Source: Paenibacillus cellulosilyticus (GTDB taxonomy: Bacteria; Bacillota; Bacilli; Paenibacillales; Paenibacillaceae). Taken from it: a DNA stretch of 64,000 bases. The notes below the pieces were generated by a model. That model was not told where the DNA came from, made no database searches, and worked only from the letters and a program-made list of their open reading frames with translations. The stretch's first letter is position 1. The number at the start of each line of letters is the position of its first letter. Made by a program: the position numbers and the translations under genes. Location: the NCBI RefSeq assembly GCF_003182255.1, contig NZ_QGTQ01000006.1, positions 176,440-240,439 on the forward strand, written 5' to 3'. Positions 25,488 to 34,932 of this stretch are shown in pieces.

Positions 25488-26426
25488 TTAAGCGAGAATC
25501 TGTTCAATCTGTACCAGCACATCTTCAGAGAGTTCGATGCCGGATGCTTTCGCATTCTCTGTCACTTGCTCTGGACGGCTTGCACCGATAAGTGCACTTG
25601 CAACATTCTTCTGGCGAAGAATCCACGCAAGTGCGAGATTGCCAACAGAAATTCCAAGCTCAGTTGCTACACCTTCCAGTTGACGAACCTTCGCGATCCG
25701 TTCCTCGGTAATGCCTTTACGCACCCATTCCAGTCTTGCAGCACGGCTGTCTGCTGGAATATCTGCTGCTGTGCTGTACTTGCCAGTCAGAAGCCCTTGC
25801 GCAAGCGGCGAGAAAACAACTTGTCCGATACCCGCACGTTCGCCGAGCGGAATAACTTCCTTCTCGATGTAGCGTTCGAACATATTGTAGATTGGCTGGT
25901 TGACGACGATGCGATCCATCAGCTTACGGTCTGCAATGCCAACAGCTTCTGCCATCTGTGATGCCTGCCATTCGCTTACGCCAACGTAGAGCACTTTGCC
26001 TTGGCGGACCAGATCATCGAGTGCACGGAGCGTTTCTTCCAATGGCGTATCGTTATCATAACGATGGCAGTAGTAAATATCAATGTAGTCAAGGCCGAGA
26101 CGCTGCAAGCTCGCATTCGCCTGCTCTGTTATATGTTTGCGGGATAAGCCGCGGTCATTCGGGCCGTCGCCCATTTGACCGAATACTTTGGTCGCGAGTA
26201 CGTACGATTCACGCGGATACTGGCGAAGCACTTCACCTACTACCTGTTCAGCAGCGCCCCGTTCATAAACATTCGCTGTATCAAAAAAGTTAATGCCGAG
26301 ATCGTACGCTGTCTTGATCGCATTGACTGCATTCTCACGTTCTACATAACCGCCATATGTAAGCCAGCTGCCCAAGCTGATTTCACTAACCTTCAGTCCA
26401 GTGCCGCCTAATCTCCGATAGTTCAT
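25488..26426 (-). CDS. Aldo/keto reductase
   Basis: This 312-residue NADPH-dependent reductase has a TIM-barrel pattern. The catalytic tetrad can be placed as Asp and Tyr in FFDTANVYERG, Lys in LATKVFG, and His in YYCHRYD; cofactor contacts are in VFSPLAQGLLTGKY and IGASRPEQVTENAKA. The sequence resembles the Kv-beta-like/YhdN group that reduces aldehydes and ketones. It precedes the epimerase in the same direction and is preceded by a 31-base inverted repeat, suggesting inducible expression. The physiological substrate is unknown. Confidence 0.92.
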   Translation of the reverse strand: MNYRRLGGTGLKVSEISLGSWLTYGGYVERENAVNAIKTAYDLGINFFDTANVYERGAAEQVVGEVLRQYPRESYVLATKVFGQMGDGPNDRGLSRKHITEQANASLQRLGLDYIDIYYCHRYDNDTPLEETLRALDDLVRQGKVLYVGVSEWQASQMAEAVGIADRKLMDRIVVNQPIYNMFERYIEKEVIPLGERAGIGQVVFSPLAQGLLTGKYSTAADIPADSRAARLEWVRKGITEERIAKVRQLEGVATELGISVGNLALAWILRQKNVASALIGASRPEQVTENAKASGIELSEDVLVQIEQILA

Positions 26427-26463
26427 TCTCGTATTCCTCCCATAGAACGATAATGTGGATCGT

Positions 26464-26494
26464 CAAGCATTCTTATTCTAGAATAGAATGCTTG
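26464..26494 (-). promoter_or_regulatory. Long palindrome upstream of the aldo/keto reductase
   Basis: Perfect 9-base arms CAAGCATTC and GAATGCTTG enclose an inner palindrome (TATTCTAGAATA). It lies 38 bases before the reductase start codon and has no T-run, so an operator for a dimeric repressor is more likely than a terminator. Confidence 0.5.
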
Positions 26495-26603
26495 CGATTG
26501 TAAGAACTGAAATATTGTTCATTAGGGGACGTGAAGGGTAGCAGCTATACTCAAGTATAGCTTGTCCAACTGAGCGAAAATTTGCGATTGTGGACCATAG
26601 AAA

Positions 26604-26629
26604 AAGCTGCCGAGTTCACTCGGCAGCTT
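26604..26629 (-). terminator. Terminator of the MTHFR-like gene
   Basis: AAGCTGCCGAG and CTCGGCAGCTT pair perfectly around a four-base loop; on the minus strand five T follow. Confidence 0.92.
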
Positions 26630-26659
26630 GTCTTTATAATTAAAATATGACTGAAACGT

Positions 26660-27601
26660 CTAACGCGATACGTCGACGAGACGCTTCTTATCCAGCATTA
26701 CTTTAATATCTTTGACCATCTGAATCGATGCTTCGATCTCAACCTTACGTGTCGATACGCTCTCTACGCTGCAGCCAATCGGAATGCCTTTCTCCAGACC
26801 AAACTCGTACAATTCCTCGAAGATCTTCGAGGTCAATTGAATCGACTTGTCCAATACATCCGACGAATATTTCAACTCATTCTCAAGCCAACGAGGAATA
26901 CTAATGCCGAGCCACTTCATGAAGTCCAACGTCTTCGTGGAGCCGCATGGCGCAAGATTGAACAAAATCGGCACCATCTCGATTTCGTTCTCGTTGCAGT
27001 AATGATAGTAGTCCGATAAGAAGTTTTTCGACGCCTCAACATTATAGGTCGCTTGCGATATAAAAAAGTCACAGCCCTGCTTGACCTTATTCACAACACG
27101 CAGATGCTCGTCATTTTTGACCATATGGCGCTCTGGTATAATAACGCCGCCGAACGACAATTTATCGTTGTTCATCTTGCTGATTCGGTAAGCATCCGCC
27201 AGCTCAAGCTTCACCGCTTGTTGGCTGGACGATGCGCCTACATAGACTGTATAACGCTGCTGCTCGATGTCCTTTTGCACCCACTGAGATAGTTCACTCT
27301 CTGAATATTTGCCGACACAGCGGTAAATAATTTTAGGTACTTCCAGTGTGTGCAGATACTGCTTGCTGTATAGCTCTGGATCAAGCATCGTCGTATAAGG
27401 GAACGGACGCTCTTGATCGATACGATCCGATTCCTCCTGCACGTCGTACAGAATCAACGCGTCTATATCAAGACCTTTCAGTCGTTCGATTTGCTTCTGT
27501 GCAATCTCCGTTATTTTCTCTTCTGTATTGTCTTCCTTCGGCGGTGTCATGCCGTACGTCAAAATGCCGGACTGCTTGTTCAGTATCAAATCCTTCAGCA
27601 T
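26660..27601 (-). CDS. Methylenetetrahydrofolate-reductase-like protein
   Basis: The 313-residue sequence has the outline of the MTHFR superfamily: an opening TYGMTPPKEDNTEE strand, YDVQEESDR after the second strand, and FGGVIIPERH followed by the KVKQGCDFFISQATYN motif. In MTHFR this segment (QxFFD/ISQ) lines the flavin and folate sites. Canonical MetF usually begins ExFPP and is 290-300 residues; here the start differs, so this may be a divergent variant with another C1 or pterin substrate. It is monocistronic with a strong terminator and no methionine genes adjoin. Confidence 0.7.
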   Translation of the reverse strand: MLKDLILNKQSGILTYGMTPPKEDNTEEKITEIAQKQIERLKGLDIDALILYDVQEESDRIDQERPFPYTTMLDPELYSKQYLHTLEVPKIIYRCVGKYSESELSQWVQKDIEQQRYTVYVGASSSQQAVKLELADAYRISKMNNDKLSFGGVIIPERHMVKNDEHLRVVNKVKQGCDFFISQATYNVEASKNFLSDYYHYCNENEIEMVPILFNLAPCGSTKTLDFMKWLGISIPRWLENELKYSSDVLDKSIQLTSKIFEELYEFGLEKGIPIGCSVESVSTRKVEIEASIQMVKDIKVMLDKKRLVDVSR

Positions 27602-27776
27602 CTCTTCACATCCTTAGCCTGTATTCGCACGTATATCAATCTATGATCCTATTATTAATTTAGTATATTATACACGATACGAATAGGATGAGCCCGTTTT
27701 TTCTAAAAGCAGGTTCAGATTGGCCTAAATTCGGATCTTTTTCATCATATTTCCACTGTTGTCTTCAACCTTAATA

Positions 27777-27804
27777 GAAAACGACCACCTATGACAGGCG
27801 GCCG
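27777..27804 (-). terminator. Terminator of the YebC-family gene
   Basis: On the minus strand CGGCCGCC and GGTGGTCG form a GU-containing stem around a seven-base loop, followed by TTTTCT. Confidence 0.8.
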
Positions 27805-27818
27805 TTAGATAGGAACGA

Positions 27819-28535
27819 TTATTCCCAATTGACGTTGTGATAAACCTGCTGAACATCTTCGAGGTCTTCCAACGCATTGATAAGCTTCTCGAACGCTGCA
27901 ACGGATTCCTCTGGCAGATCGACATCGTTTTGTGCCATCATCGTGATTTCGGCTACGACGAATTCTGTAATACCTGCTGCCTTGAGCGCTTCCTGAACAG
28001 CATTGAATTGATCCGGTTCAGCGTACACCATGATCGTTTCTTCTTCTTCAACGATATCGCGCACGTCCACGTCAGCTTCCAGCATGATCTCCATCACTTC
28101 ATCAAGCGATTTGCCTTCAACGCCGATAACTGCCGTCTGATCAAACATATAAGCAACCGAACCGCTTACGCCCATATTGCCGCCGCTCTTGTTGAATGCC
28201 GAACGGACTGCAGGAGCAGTGCGGTTCACATTGTTCGTCAATGCGTCAACGATAATCATCGAACCAGACGGTCCGAAACCTTCATAACGAAGCTCTTCGT
28301 ACATCTCATCCGAGCTGCCTTTAGCTTTCTCAATGGCACGGTCGATAATCGCACGTGGCACGTTGTACGTCTTCGCACGTTCTAGAACGACCTTCAGAGC
28401 ACCGTTCGATTCCGGGTTTGGTTCACCCTTCTTCGCTGCTACATAAATTTCAAGACCGAATTTCGCATAAATGCGGCTTGTATTTGCGTCTGATTTTGCT
28501 TTCTTCTCTTTGATGTTATTCCACTTACGACCCAT
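27819..28535 (-). CDS. yeeI: YebC/PmpR family protein (YeeI-type, YebC2)
   Basis: I start at ATG 28535 ([19 protein letters not shown]), which gives the standard 238 residues; the upstream extension is spurious. The family hallmarks are [35 protein letters not shown], the long [22 protein letters not shown] and [14 protein letters not shown]. Starting with MGRKW rather than MAGHSKW identifies the Bacillus YeeI subgroup. YebC proteins were annotated as transcription regulators; recent work on the family points to relief of ribosome stalling at proline-rich stretches. It stands alone with its own terminator. Confidence 0.93.
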   Translation of the reverse strand: MGRKWNNIKEKKAKSDANTSRIYAKFGLEIYVAAKKGEPNPESNGALKVVLERAKTYNVPRAIIDRAIEKAKGSSDEMYEELRYEGFGPSGSMIIVDALTNNVNRTAPAVRSAFNKSGGNMGVSGSVAYMFDQTAVIGVEGKSLDEVMEIMLEADVDVRDIVEEEETIMVYAEPDQFNAVQEALKAAGITEFVVAEITMMAQNDVDLPEESVAAFEKLINALEDLEDVQQVYHNVNWE

Positions 28536-28728
28536 GCTGCTCCCACTTTCTTCATTGTTCTTTACTCTATTATAACGAAAGATGCTTATGCTGGACAAGC
28601 CATACCTACGTATGCGTTAGGCAAATCGTATCCGGAACGCCTATTCAGCCACCGACAATTCGGCTTCCGTGCTGTATTAGGTGATGTTTGACTACTCTTA
28701 TTCGGCGATTTAGACCGCTTGCGGCGCA

Positions 28729-28753
28729 TTAAGTGTAGTTGTGCTACGCTTAA
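28729..28753. repeat. Inverted repeat in a 230-base gene-free stretch
   Basis: TTAAGTGTAG and CTACGCTTAA pair with one mismatch around TTGTG. It lies between the hemY end and the YebC promoter side in a stretch (28536-28769) without an ORF. The surrounding text (CGGCGATTTAGACCGCTTGC and so on) has the look of a dispersed intergenic element, but no second copy is in this window. Confidence 0.35.
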
Positions 28754-28769
28754 TCCCGCTTTCTAGGAG

Positions 28770-30194
28770 TTACAAGATTGGCTGCCCCGCCATCTGCTCG
28801 GCAATTCGCTGCGCCGTTTGCTCGCCATTCGCTACACAATCCGGTATGCCGACCCCATAATACGAGCAGCCAGCTAACAGAATACCAGGGTACAGCTGCT
28901 CCATATCTTGCTCAAGCGCAGCTACGAGCTGGGGATGGCGGATGTGGTAGTTCGGCATCGTATTATCCCACTTCGTAACCGTCCAGTGCAGAGGTTCGGC
29001 ATCGATACCTGTAGAGCGCAATACGTCTTGACGAGCCACCTGCAGCAGCTCTTCCTCCGGTTGATTCACCATCTCAGCGTAAACCGAACCCGTGCTCTTA
29101 TAGAACAATCGCATCAGCAGCTGGCTGGATGCAGACGTATGTGCCCATTTGCGACTTGTCCACGTGCAAGCATCGCAGTTTAGTTCGCGGTTATCTGCTG
29201 TGATGAATCCCGTTCCATCCTTCGGCAGTTGATCGTCCGATATGTCAAACGCAATATAAATGCTGATGAGCGAGCTGTTGCGAAGCTGATCGAAGCTCTT
29301 ATCCAGCTCTGGATGATGCAGAAGGGATTGAGCGGCTTCACTAAGTGTGCTGAGCACAACATAGTCTGCCTCGATTGTCTCGCCGCTGCCATTTATCGTT
29401 AGTCGATATCGCCCCTTACCGGCAGCAGGATCAGACAGCTTATCAATATGCGTGACCTTCGTGCCCTTGCGGAACTCAACTGCTTCTCCAAGCTGTTCTT
29501 CCATCCGATCGATCAGCGACGATAGGCCGCTTCTAAACGAATAAAACTTCTTTCCACCACTTTGGAACTTGGCACGGTGTGCATCCAAGCCTTGGATGAT
29601 GCTGCCATACTCATTCTTATAATCGAGCAAATAAGGCAGGGTTGATGCCAACGTCAACTCGTACAAATCACCGGAATAAACGCCAGACAGTACGGGTGCG
29701 ATCTGTTTCTCGACCAATTCTTCGCCCAGGAACGCCTCAAGGAAATGTCCGATCGAATCCTGTTTCGTAAAATGTTCGTTAGGTGTGTAAAGGTCCTTCA
29801 GCGCTTCAACCTTACCTTCAGCCGAAACGAGCATACTCGTCGCCAGAGACTCGATCGACATCGGAATGCCGAATATGGCGTCCTGCGGTATGAGCTTTAG
29901 CTCTCCATCGGCAAATATGTACGATTTGCCGGTTTCGTTGTAGACGATATCGTCTTGGAGTCCGAGCTCTTCGAGGAGCGGAACCATATTCGTCTTACGA
30001 GCGACAACCGAGTCCGCCCCGCTCTCCATGATGTAATCTTCACGGTGTACCGTTCTTATTTTGCCACCCAGCTTCTCACTTGCTTCGACAAGTACGATCC
30101 GGGCAGCGGTTCCATCCTGCTTCAATTGTTTGTGCAAATAATAGGCTGTGGAAAGTCCTGTAATGCCCCCGCCAACGATGACGATTGTTTTCAC
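28770..30194 (-). CDS. hemY: Coproporphyrinogen III / protoporphyrinogen oxidase
   Basis: I choose GTG 30194 (preceded by GAGGTGG), giving 474 residues starting VKTIVIVGGGITGLSTAYYL; the longer frame adds 43 residues with no family counterpart before the FAD motif. GGKIRTVHREDYIMESGADS, VYSGDLYELTLASTLPYLL, SGLSSLIDRMEEQL and the closing GCSYYGVGIPDCVANGEQTA are typical of Gram-positive HemY (also called CgoX). It oxidises coproporphyrinogen III to coproporphyrin III in the coproporphyrin-dependent haem route. No hemE or hemH is adjacent, unlike in Bacillus subtilis. It is a soluble or peripheral membrane flavoprotein. Confidence 0.93.
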   Translation of the reverse strand: MKTIVIVGGGITGLSTAYYLHKQLKQDGTAARIVLVEASEKLGGKIRTVHREDYIMESGADSVVARKTNMVPLLEELGLQDDIVYNETGKSYIFADGELKLIPQDAIFGIPMSIESLATSMLVSAEGKVEALKDLYTPNEHFTKQDSIGHFLEAFLGEELVEKQIAPVLSGVYSGDLYELTLASTLPYLLDYKNEYGSIIQGLDAHRAKFQSGGKKFYSFRSGLSSLIDRMEEQLGEAVEFRKGTKVTHIDKLSDPAAGKGRYRLTINGSGETIEADYVVLSTLSEAAQSLLHHPELDKSFDQLRNSSLISIYIAFDISDDQLPKDGTGFITADNRELNCDACTWTSRKWAHTSASSQLLMRLFYKSTGSVYAEMVNQPEEELLQVARQDVLRSTGIDAEPLHWTVTKWDNTMPNYHIRHPQLVAALEQDMEQLYPGILLAGCSYYGVGIPDCVANGEQTAQRIAEQMAGQPIL

Positions 30195-30326
30195 TGCAAC
30201 CACCTCGAATGCTAGTTCAATTAAAACTATCATAGCAGTATTCGCAGCCATTCGACAAATGAACCAATTGTTACAATTAACGAAGTGCCACCAAACTTGC
30301 ATAGTGCCGTTTGGCGTAAGCACGCA

Positions 30327-31184
30327 CTAGCTATTCATCGCCAACAAGATTACGCCAGTTGTTATGAGAATGGATGTACCGATCCTCTGCTTACCCTGTG
30401 GTTCTTTAAGGAGGAATATGCCCATTAAAGTGCCAAATACCGTGCCGATCTCTCGCATTGGAGCGAGCTGCGCTACAGGTGCAAGCGACAATGCGTACAA
30501 GAACAACATATAGCCGCCAGGTGCCAGAATGCCGCCTAGCAGAATCGTCTTCCGGTTGATCTTAAGCTCGGACTTCACGGCACGCGAGCGGATGGCCGCC
30601 AAGCCCAACAGCAGCGCATTCCCCACATTCGTTGCTTGATTAAGCATTACAGCCGGCACATAATCCAACGCGATTTTGTCGACCACGATGTAACTCGCTA
30701 TGCATAACCCGACCGATAAAGCCAACAGCGGTGCCCTATAGGATTGCGGACTGGCCGAACCATCCCGCTTCCATCGTAAATTACTCGTAAATCCAATACT
30801 GACAACGATAAGTGAGACGCCTAGCCATCCTAGCGAGGACAAGTGTTCGCCAAGTAATGTCGTTCCGAGAATCGGCACAACAAGCGGGCTCGTGCCTCGC
30901 ATGATCGGATACACCTGCGAGAAATCTCCTACTGTATAAGTACGAGCAAGCAGCAGGACATAGACACCATGAAGAAGCATGGAGAATAGCAGCATGAATC
31001 CGCCTAAGCCCGTCATCCTGCTTATATCCCACTCCACAATCGTAAGTGGTGTAAAGACTAGAATGGCTACTAGCTGGGTCAACCACAAGAAAACGACTTT
31101 ATTCAAACTGCGCTTCGTGTAAAGGTTCCAGATCGAATGCAGCAGACCTGATAAAAGAACAAGTAGGATGGCGATCCCGTACAT
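30327..31184 (-). CDS. EamA-family transporter
   Basis: Started at ATG 31184 (AGGTGG upstream), the protein has 285 residues and ten membrane segments in two homologous halves. SGLLHSIWNLYTKRS and TYTVGDFSQVYPIMRGTSPL in the first half, and ALSLAPVAQLAPMREIGTVF with MGIFLLKEPQ in the second, are standard EamA motifs. It belongs to a different branch from the transporter at 20902-21816. No regulator is next to it. It follows the decayed serine hydrolase and the UvrA-like gene on the same strand. Substrate unknown. Confidence 0.88.
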   Translation of the reverse strand: MYGIAILLVLLSGLLHSIWNLYTKRSLNKVVFLWLTQLVAILVFTPLTIVEWDISRMTGLGGFMLLFSMLLHGVYVLLLARTYTVGDFSQVYPIMRGTSPLVVPILGTTLLGEHLSSLGWLGVSLIVVSIGFTSNLRWKRDGSASPQSYRAPLLALSVGLCIASYIVVDKIALDYVPAVMLNQATNVGNALLLGLAAIRSRAVKSELKINRKTILLGGILAPGGYMLFLYALSLAPVAQLAPMREIGTVFGTLMGIFLLKEPQGKQRIGTSILITTGVILLAMNS

Positions 31185-31229
31185 ACGCTGGTTCCACCTT
31201 TCGCTGCTTTCCATGTCAGTATCAATCAA

Positions 31230-31640
31230 ACTTTTATCGCTTGCATCAGTAAGTCGGAATGTATATCTCCGTAAGATTTGCTCGAACGTGTCGACGTCGC
31301 TTGAACAACGGTAATGAGATCATACTTTGGAATAATATGAAGCTCCTGTCCACCGTAGCCTCTGCCCCGGCAGCAACAGCCATAGAAACCCATAGTCAGG
31401 GTTCGATGGCATAAGCACCTGAAACAATTCTTTTTCCATCAAATATACCGTCAGCAAGCATCAATAAACCGAGCTTGGCTAAATCTCGTGCCGACAGATC
31501 CGAATGCTCTTCTCCTTTCATAACGGTGTACGAAACACCGCAGCTGCTCTTAGGCCATCACCGCTCTGAATCTGCAAGGGCTCATATAAGTTTCGCTTCG
31601 TGAGCTCATAAGCTGGCGCACCCGTTATATGGCTTCCATT
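31230..31640 (-). pseudogene. Serine hydrolase (beta-lactamase class C-like) relic
   Basis: Minus-strand fragments in several frames give SDLSARDLAKLGLLMLADG followed by FDGKRIVS, then RGRGYGGQELHIIPKY and DLITVVQATS. These correspond to the C-terminal half of class C-type serine hydrolases (SARDLAKLGxLMLxxG ... GYGGQxxxVxPxxDLVVV). The N-terminal SxxK part is missing, and at least two frame changes occur. It fills the otherwise empty space between EamA and UvrA-like genes. Confidence 0.6.
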
Positions 31641-31646
31641 CGAAGC

Positions 31647-34052
31647 TCATCCGATCGCCTTCCTTAAATAGCTGCCAATGATCGAGTGCTCGTGCCGGAT
31701 AAGCTCACTAGGCGTACCAGTCGCAATGACTTCCCCACCCTCTCGACCACCTCCTGGTCCAAGCTCGATAAGGTAATCACAGTTCGACAACACCGATGGA
31801 TCATGTTCCGTAACAATGACAGTACTGCCTGCGTCGACGAGCTGCTGCATCAATGAGATCAGGTGCTCGGTATCCGCGAAGCTTAGTCCCGTCGTAGGTT
31901 CATCTAGGATGTAGACCATGTCTCTGCCGCTTGGCTTGCACAGCTCCTTCGCCAGCTTAATCCGCTGCGCTTCTCCACCCGATATGGTTGTTGTTTTTTG
32001 CCCCAATGTCATATACCCCAGCCCAACACGTTCCAACGTTGTTAGAATGGTATGGATCGTTCGATCATAAGCCTCAGACTGTTGCCGACCAAAGAAAATC
32101 GCCGCCTCGGACACACTCATCTCGAGAATATCTATCATATTGCGGCCATCCAGTCGAATGCTTAACGCTTCTTCCGCGTAACCGGTGCCGCTGCACAGCT
32201 CGCACTCCACCTCTACGAAGTTACCAGCCCCACCATGATAATGGGTAACGCCTTCGCCTTTGCAAGCTTTGCAGCTACCTTCGCTATTAACGGTAAACAG
32301 CCCTGCTGCGTAGCCGTGCGCCATCGCTTCTTCCGTTCGAGCAAGCAGTGCCCGAATACGATCGGCGATTCCGGTGTATGTGGCTGGACAGGATGTTTTG
32401 CTCCTTCCGATCGGTCTCTGACCGACAACGATGCAGCGTTTGATAGGTTCGGTCCCACTTATCATCGCTTCATTAGCCTCTATGGCAAGATCATTATCAT
32501 CATCTTCGTAAACAAACTTCCCGCGCAGCAGCTGCTTCAGCTTCGGCACGAGTGTATGGTGGATAAGGCTTGACTTGCCACTGCCAGAAACACCTGCAAC
32601 ACCGACCATTACGCCTAACGGAATGGATACCGTTATACCTTTTAAATTATGAAGCGTCGCATTCGTAATGGTGAGCATTTTGTACTCGTCGATAGGTTTA
32701 TATTGCTGCTTGACCATTAACGACCTTTCACCTGATAGATAAGGTGCTATGCGGGATTCGCCACAGGACATGAACTGCCTCAGAGTTCCTTGGAAAATCC
32801 GATTGCCGCCGTTCACGCCTGCACCGGGACCAATATCGACAATATAATCAGCTGCTCGCATGAACTGCTCGTCGTGCTCCACAGCTACAACCGTATTGCC
32901 GCGTTTAACGAGACTACGAATGACACGGATCAGAAGTGCCTTCTCCGTCTCATGTAAACCAATCGTCGGCTCATCAAAGATGTAGATGATCGAGTCCATC
33001 TCCGCAATAATATAAGAAGCTAAGAAGAGACGCTGAATCTCGCCTCCCGATAAGGTAGGAACTTGACGTGACAACGACAAGTGATGCAAGCCCACTTCAG
33101 ACATACAGCTCAGCTTCAGGGTCATTTCATCCAATAGCGCACGACTCGAAGGCAACTCATCCTTGAACGCTCTAAGCACTTGAAGCAATTCACCGATTTC
33201 CAGCTGCTCTAATTCGCTAATCGTTTTCCCTGCAACCGTCGTATGGATTGCATGTTCACTTAATCCGTGCCCGCTGCACTTCGAACATGCTATTCTTTCG
33301 GCCCTGACACCCCATAACACAACTTTATCTGCTCCGTTATGCCGATTGTTCTCGCTTGAACTGTGCTTGTATATATCATGGAAGACGACAATCGCGCCGA
33401 TGAACCCGCTCCTTCTGCAGCCATATTTGAATAAGGTCAACACTTCCTCCGACAGCGTTCCGATCGTCTCGTTTACATCCACATCATACAGCTCGCAAAA
33501 CTTCTTAAAGCTGCTCCTATAGAAGCGATGCTTCATGATGAATCCGTCGAACACATCCTTAATTGGCTTGTTCATCGGCACAATGGCTTCTTCATCCAAG
33601 TGATGATATTGTCCGGTGCCAAGACACTTCACGCACATCCCCTTGGGAGAGTTCCGTAGAAAATACTCCATAGATAACGGTTCTCCATCTTCGTAATCGG
33701 GATGTCTACTACCATAAGAGGCGAATAGTACCGCGAGGAGATTACCGATCTTCGTTCGCGTTCCGACCGTACTTCGCGGGTTCGATTGCCGAATAATACG
33801 CTGCTCGACAGCTGCCGTTGGAGACATGCCGGTTATCGAGTCAAAATGCGCGGTGGAGTCAACGATGAACTGTGTTCCCGAGAACATCAAATAACGCCTT
33901 TTGCCTTCTTCATACAACGTATCAAATGCAAGAGACGACTTACCGCTGCCGGACACGCCAGTAATAACCGTCAGCATACCGCGGGGAATGCGAACATTGA
34001 TATTGTTCAAATTATGTATTCTAGCGCCTTGTATCTCGATAAAAGTCGCCAT
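31647..34052 (-). CDS. UvrA-like ABC ATPase (short class II form)
   Basis: I prefer ATG 34052 (MATFIEIQGARIHNLNN), giving about 801 residues, well below the roughly 950 of housekeeping UvrA. Two ABC cassettes are complete: GVSGSGKSSLAFDTLYEEG with LSGGEIQR and FDEPTIGLH, and GVSGSGKSSLIHH with ISGGEAQR and LDEPTTGLS. A CKACKGEG/CELCSGTG zinc module lies in the second half and a reduced CVKCLGTG in the first. The short length suggests loss or reduction of the UvrB-binding insertion, as in UvrA2/DrrC-type proteins associated with resistance to DNA-binding drugs. No uvrB or uvrC is nearby. GGAGG lies 12 bases upstream, a wide spacing. Confidence 0.85.
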   Translation of the reverse strand: MATFIEIQGARIHNLNNINVRIPRGMLTVITGVSGSGKSSLAFDTLYEEGKRRYLMFSGTQFIVDSTAHFDSITGMSPTAAVEQRIIRQSNPRSTVGTRTKIGNLLAVLFASYGSRHPDYEDGEPLSMEYFLRNSPKGMCVKCLGTGQYHHLDEEAIVPMNKPIKDVFDGFIMKHRFYRSSFKKFCELYDVDVNETIGTLSEEVLTLFKYGCRRSGFIGAIVVFHDIYKHSSSENNRHNGADKVVLWGVRAERIACSKCSGHGLSEHAIHTTVAGKTISELEQLEIGELLQVLRAFKDELPSSRALLDEMTLKLSCMSEVGLHHLSLSRQVPTLSGGEIQRLFLASYIIAEMDSIIYIFDEPTIGLHETEKALLIRVIRSLVKRGNTVVAVEHDEQFMRAADYIVDIGPGAGVNGGNRIFQGTLRQFMSCGESRIAPYLSGERSLMVKQQYKPIDEYKMLTITNATLHNLKGITVSIPLGVMVGVAGVSGSGKSSLIHHTLVPKLKQLLRGKFVYEDDDNDLAIEANEAMISGTEPIKRCIVVGQRPIGRSKTSCPATYTGIADRIRALLARTEEAMAHGYAAGLFTVNSEGSCKACKGEGVTHYHGGAGNFVEVECELCSGTGYAEEALSIRLDGRNMIDILEMSVSEAAIFFGRQQSEAYDRTIHTILTTLERVGLGYMTLGQKTTTISGGEAQRIKLAKELCKPSGRDMVYILDEPTTGLSFADTEHLISLMQQLVDAGSTVIVTEHDPSVLSNCDYLIELGPGGGREGGEVIATGTPSELIRHEHSIIGSYLRKAIG

Positions 34053-34221
34053 TGTTTCGTCTATCCTCCGTCCCAACTGTATGGTTCTACCAATATATCG
34101 TACATACGTTCTCATGTAAACCATAAATTAGCAACCGCGATAATGACGGATAGAAAACGCTTGTCATCCCATTTGCAGCTGTGTTATTGTAGTTGGAAAT
34201 ATTTTCTGGGAGGTAAGGAAT

Positions 34222-34810
34222 ATGAGCCGCCAACCATCAGCTCCAATCTTATTCACGATTCCTGAGCAATTCGAAAGCAATCGATTAGTTATTCGTGCTC
34301 CGCAATGGGGTGACGGTGCGGCAGTGAATGAAGCGGTTATCGAGAGTATCGATGAGCTGCGGTTGTGGATGCCTTTTGCCCAGAGTATCCCTACCGTTGA
34401 CGAAACCGAGATCAACATCAGACAATCACGATTAAGATTTATTTCTTGATCGTTCAGATCTAAGGCTTCTGATCTTCCATAAAGAAACCGGCAAGCTGGT
34501 CGGCAGCAGCGGTCTGCATCGGATCGATTGGCGAGCACGCAAGTTCGAGATCGGCTACTGGCTTCATACCGCATACACCAATCAAGGCTATATGACAGAA
34601 GCCGTCCACGCGATCACCGACTTCGCGAATCGCGAGCTGGAGGCGAATCGGGTTGAAATCCGCTGCGACCGGAACAATGTGCGAAGTGCTGCCGTAGCGC
34701 AGCGAGCAGGCTTTACACTCGAAGCTATTCTGCGGAAAGAAACGGTCGGAATCGATGGTCAGCTAAGAGATACGATGGTTTTTGCGAAGATTCGTGGGGT
34801 CGAGTTTTAA
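34222..34810 (+). pseudogene. GNAT acetyltransferase (RimJ/RimL type), frameshifted
   Basis: The first frame gives MSRQPSAPILFTIPEQFESN and then VIRAPQWGDGAAVNEAV before a stop at 34449. One base out of frame the sequence continues FLDRSDLRLLIFHKETGKL, GSSGLHRIDWRARKFEIGYW and NQGYMTEAVHAITDFA, ending at 34810. Together they make a complete RimJ/RimL-like acetyltransferase of about 195 residues. The break is a surplus T in the ATTTCTT tract at about 34440-34446. A ribosome site GGGAGGTAAGG precedes the ATG. Either a recently dead gene or an assembly error. Confidence 0.85.
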
Positions 34811-34834
34811 TCTCATTATAAAAGGTCCTACACA

Positions 34835-34883
34835 TGTAAACGCTTCTCTATACCAAACGTTAACGTTCAAAATATGTTATAAT
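34835..34883 (+). promoter_or_regulatory. Promoter region with cre-like site before the acyl-CoA synthetase
   Basis: TGTAAACGCTT (from 34835) fits the left part of the catabolite-responsive element consensus but its right end diverges. A good TATAAT lies at 34878-34883; I see no convincing -35. The coding start follows about 50 bases later. Confidence 0.4.
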
Positions 34884-34932
34884 TGCGCTACTACATCACG
34901 ACATTATTGCATCGTTAAAGGAGAAGGTTCAC

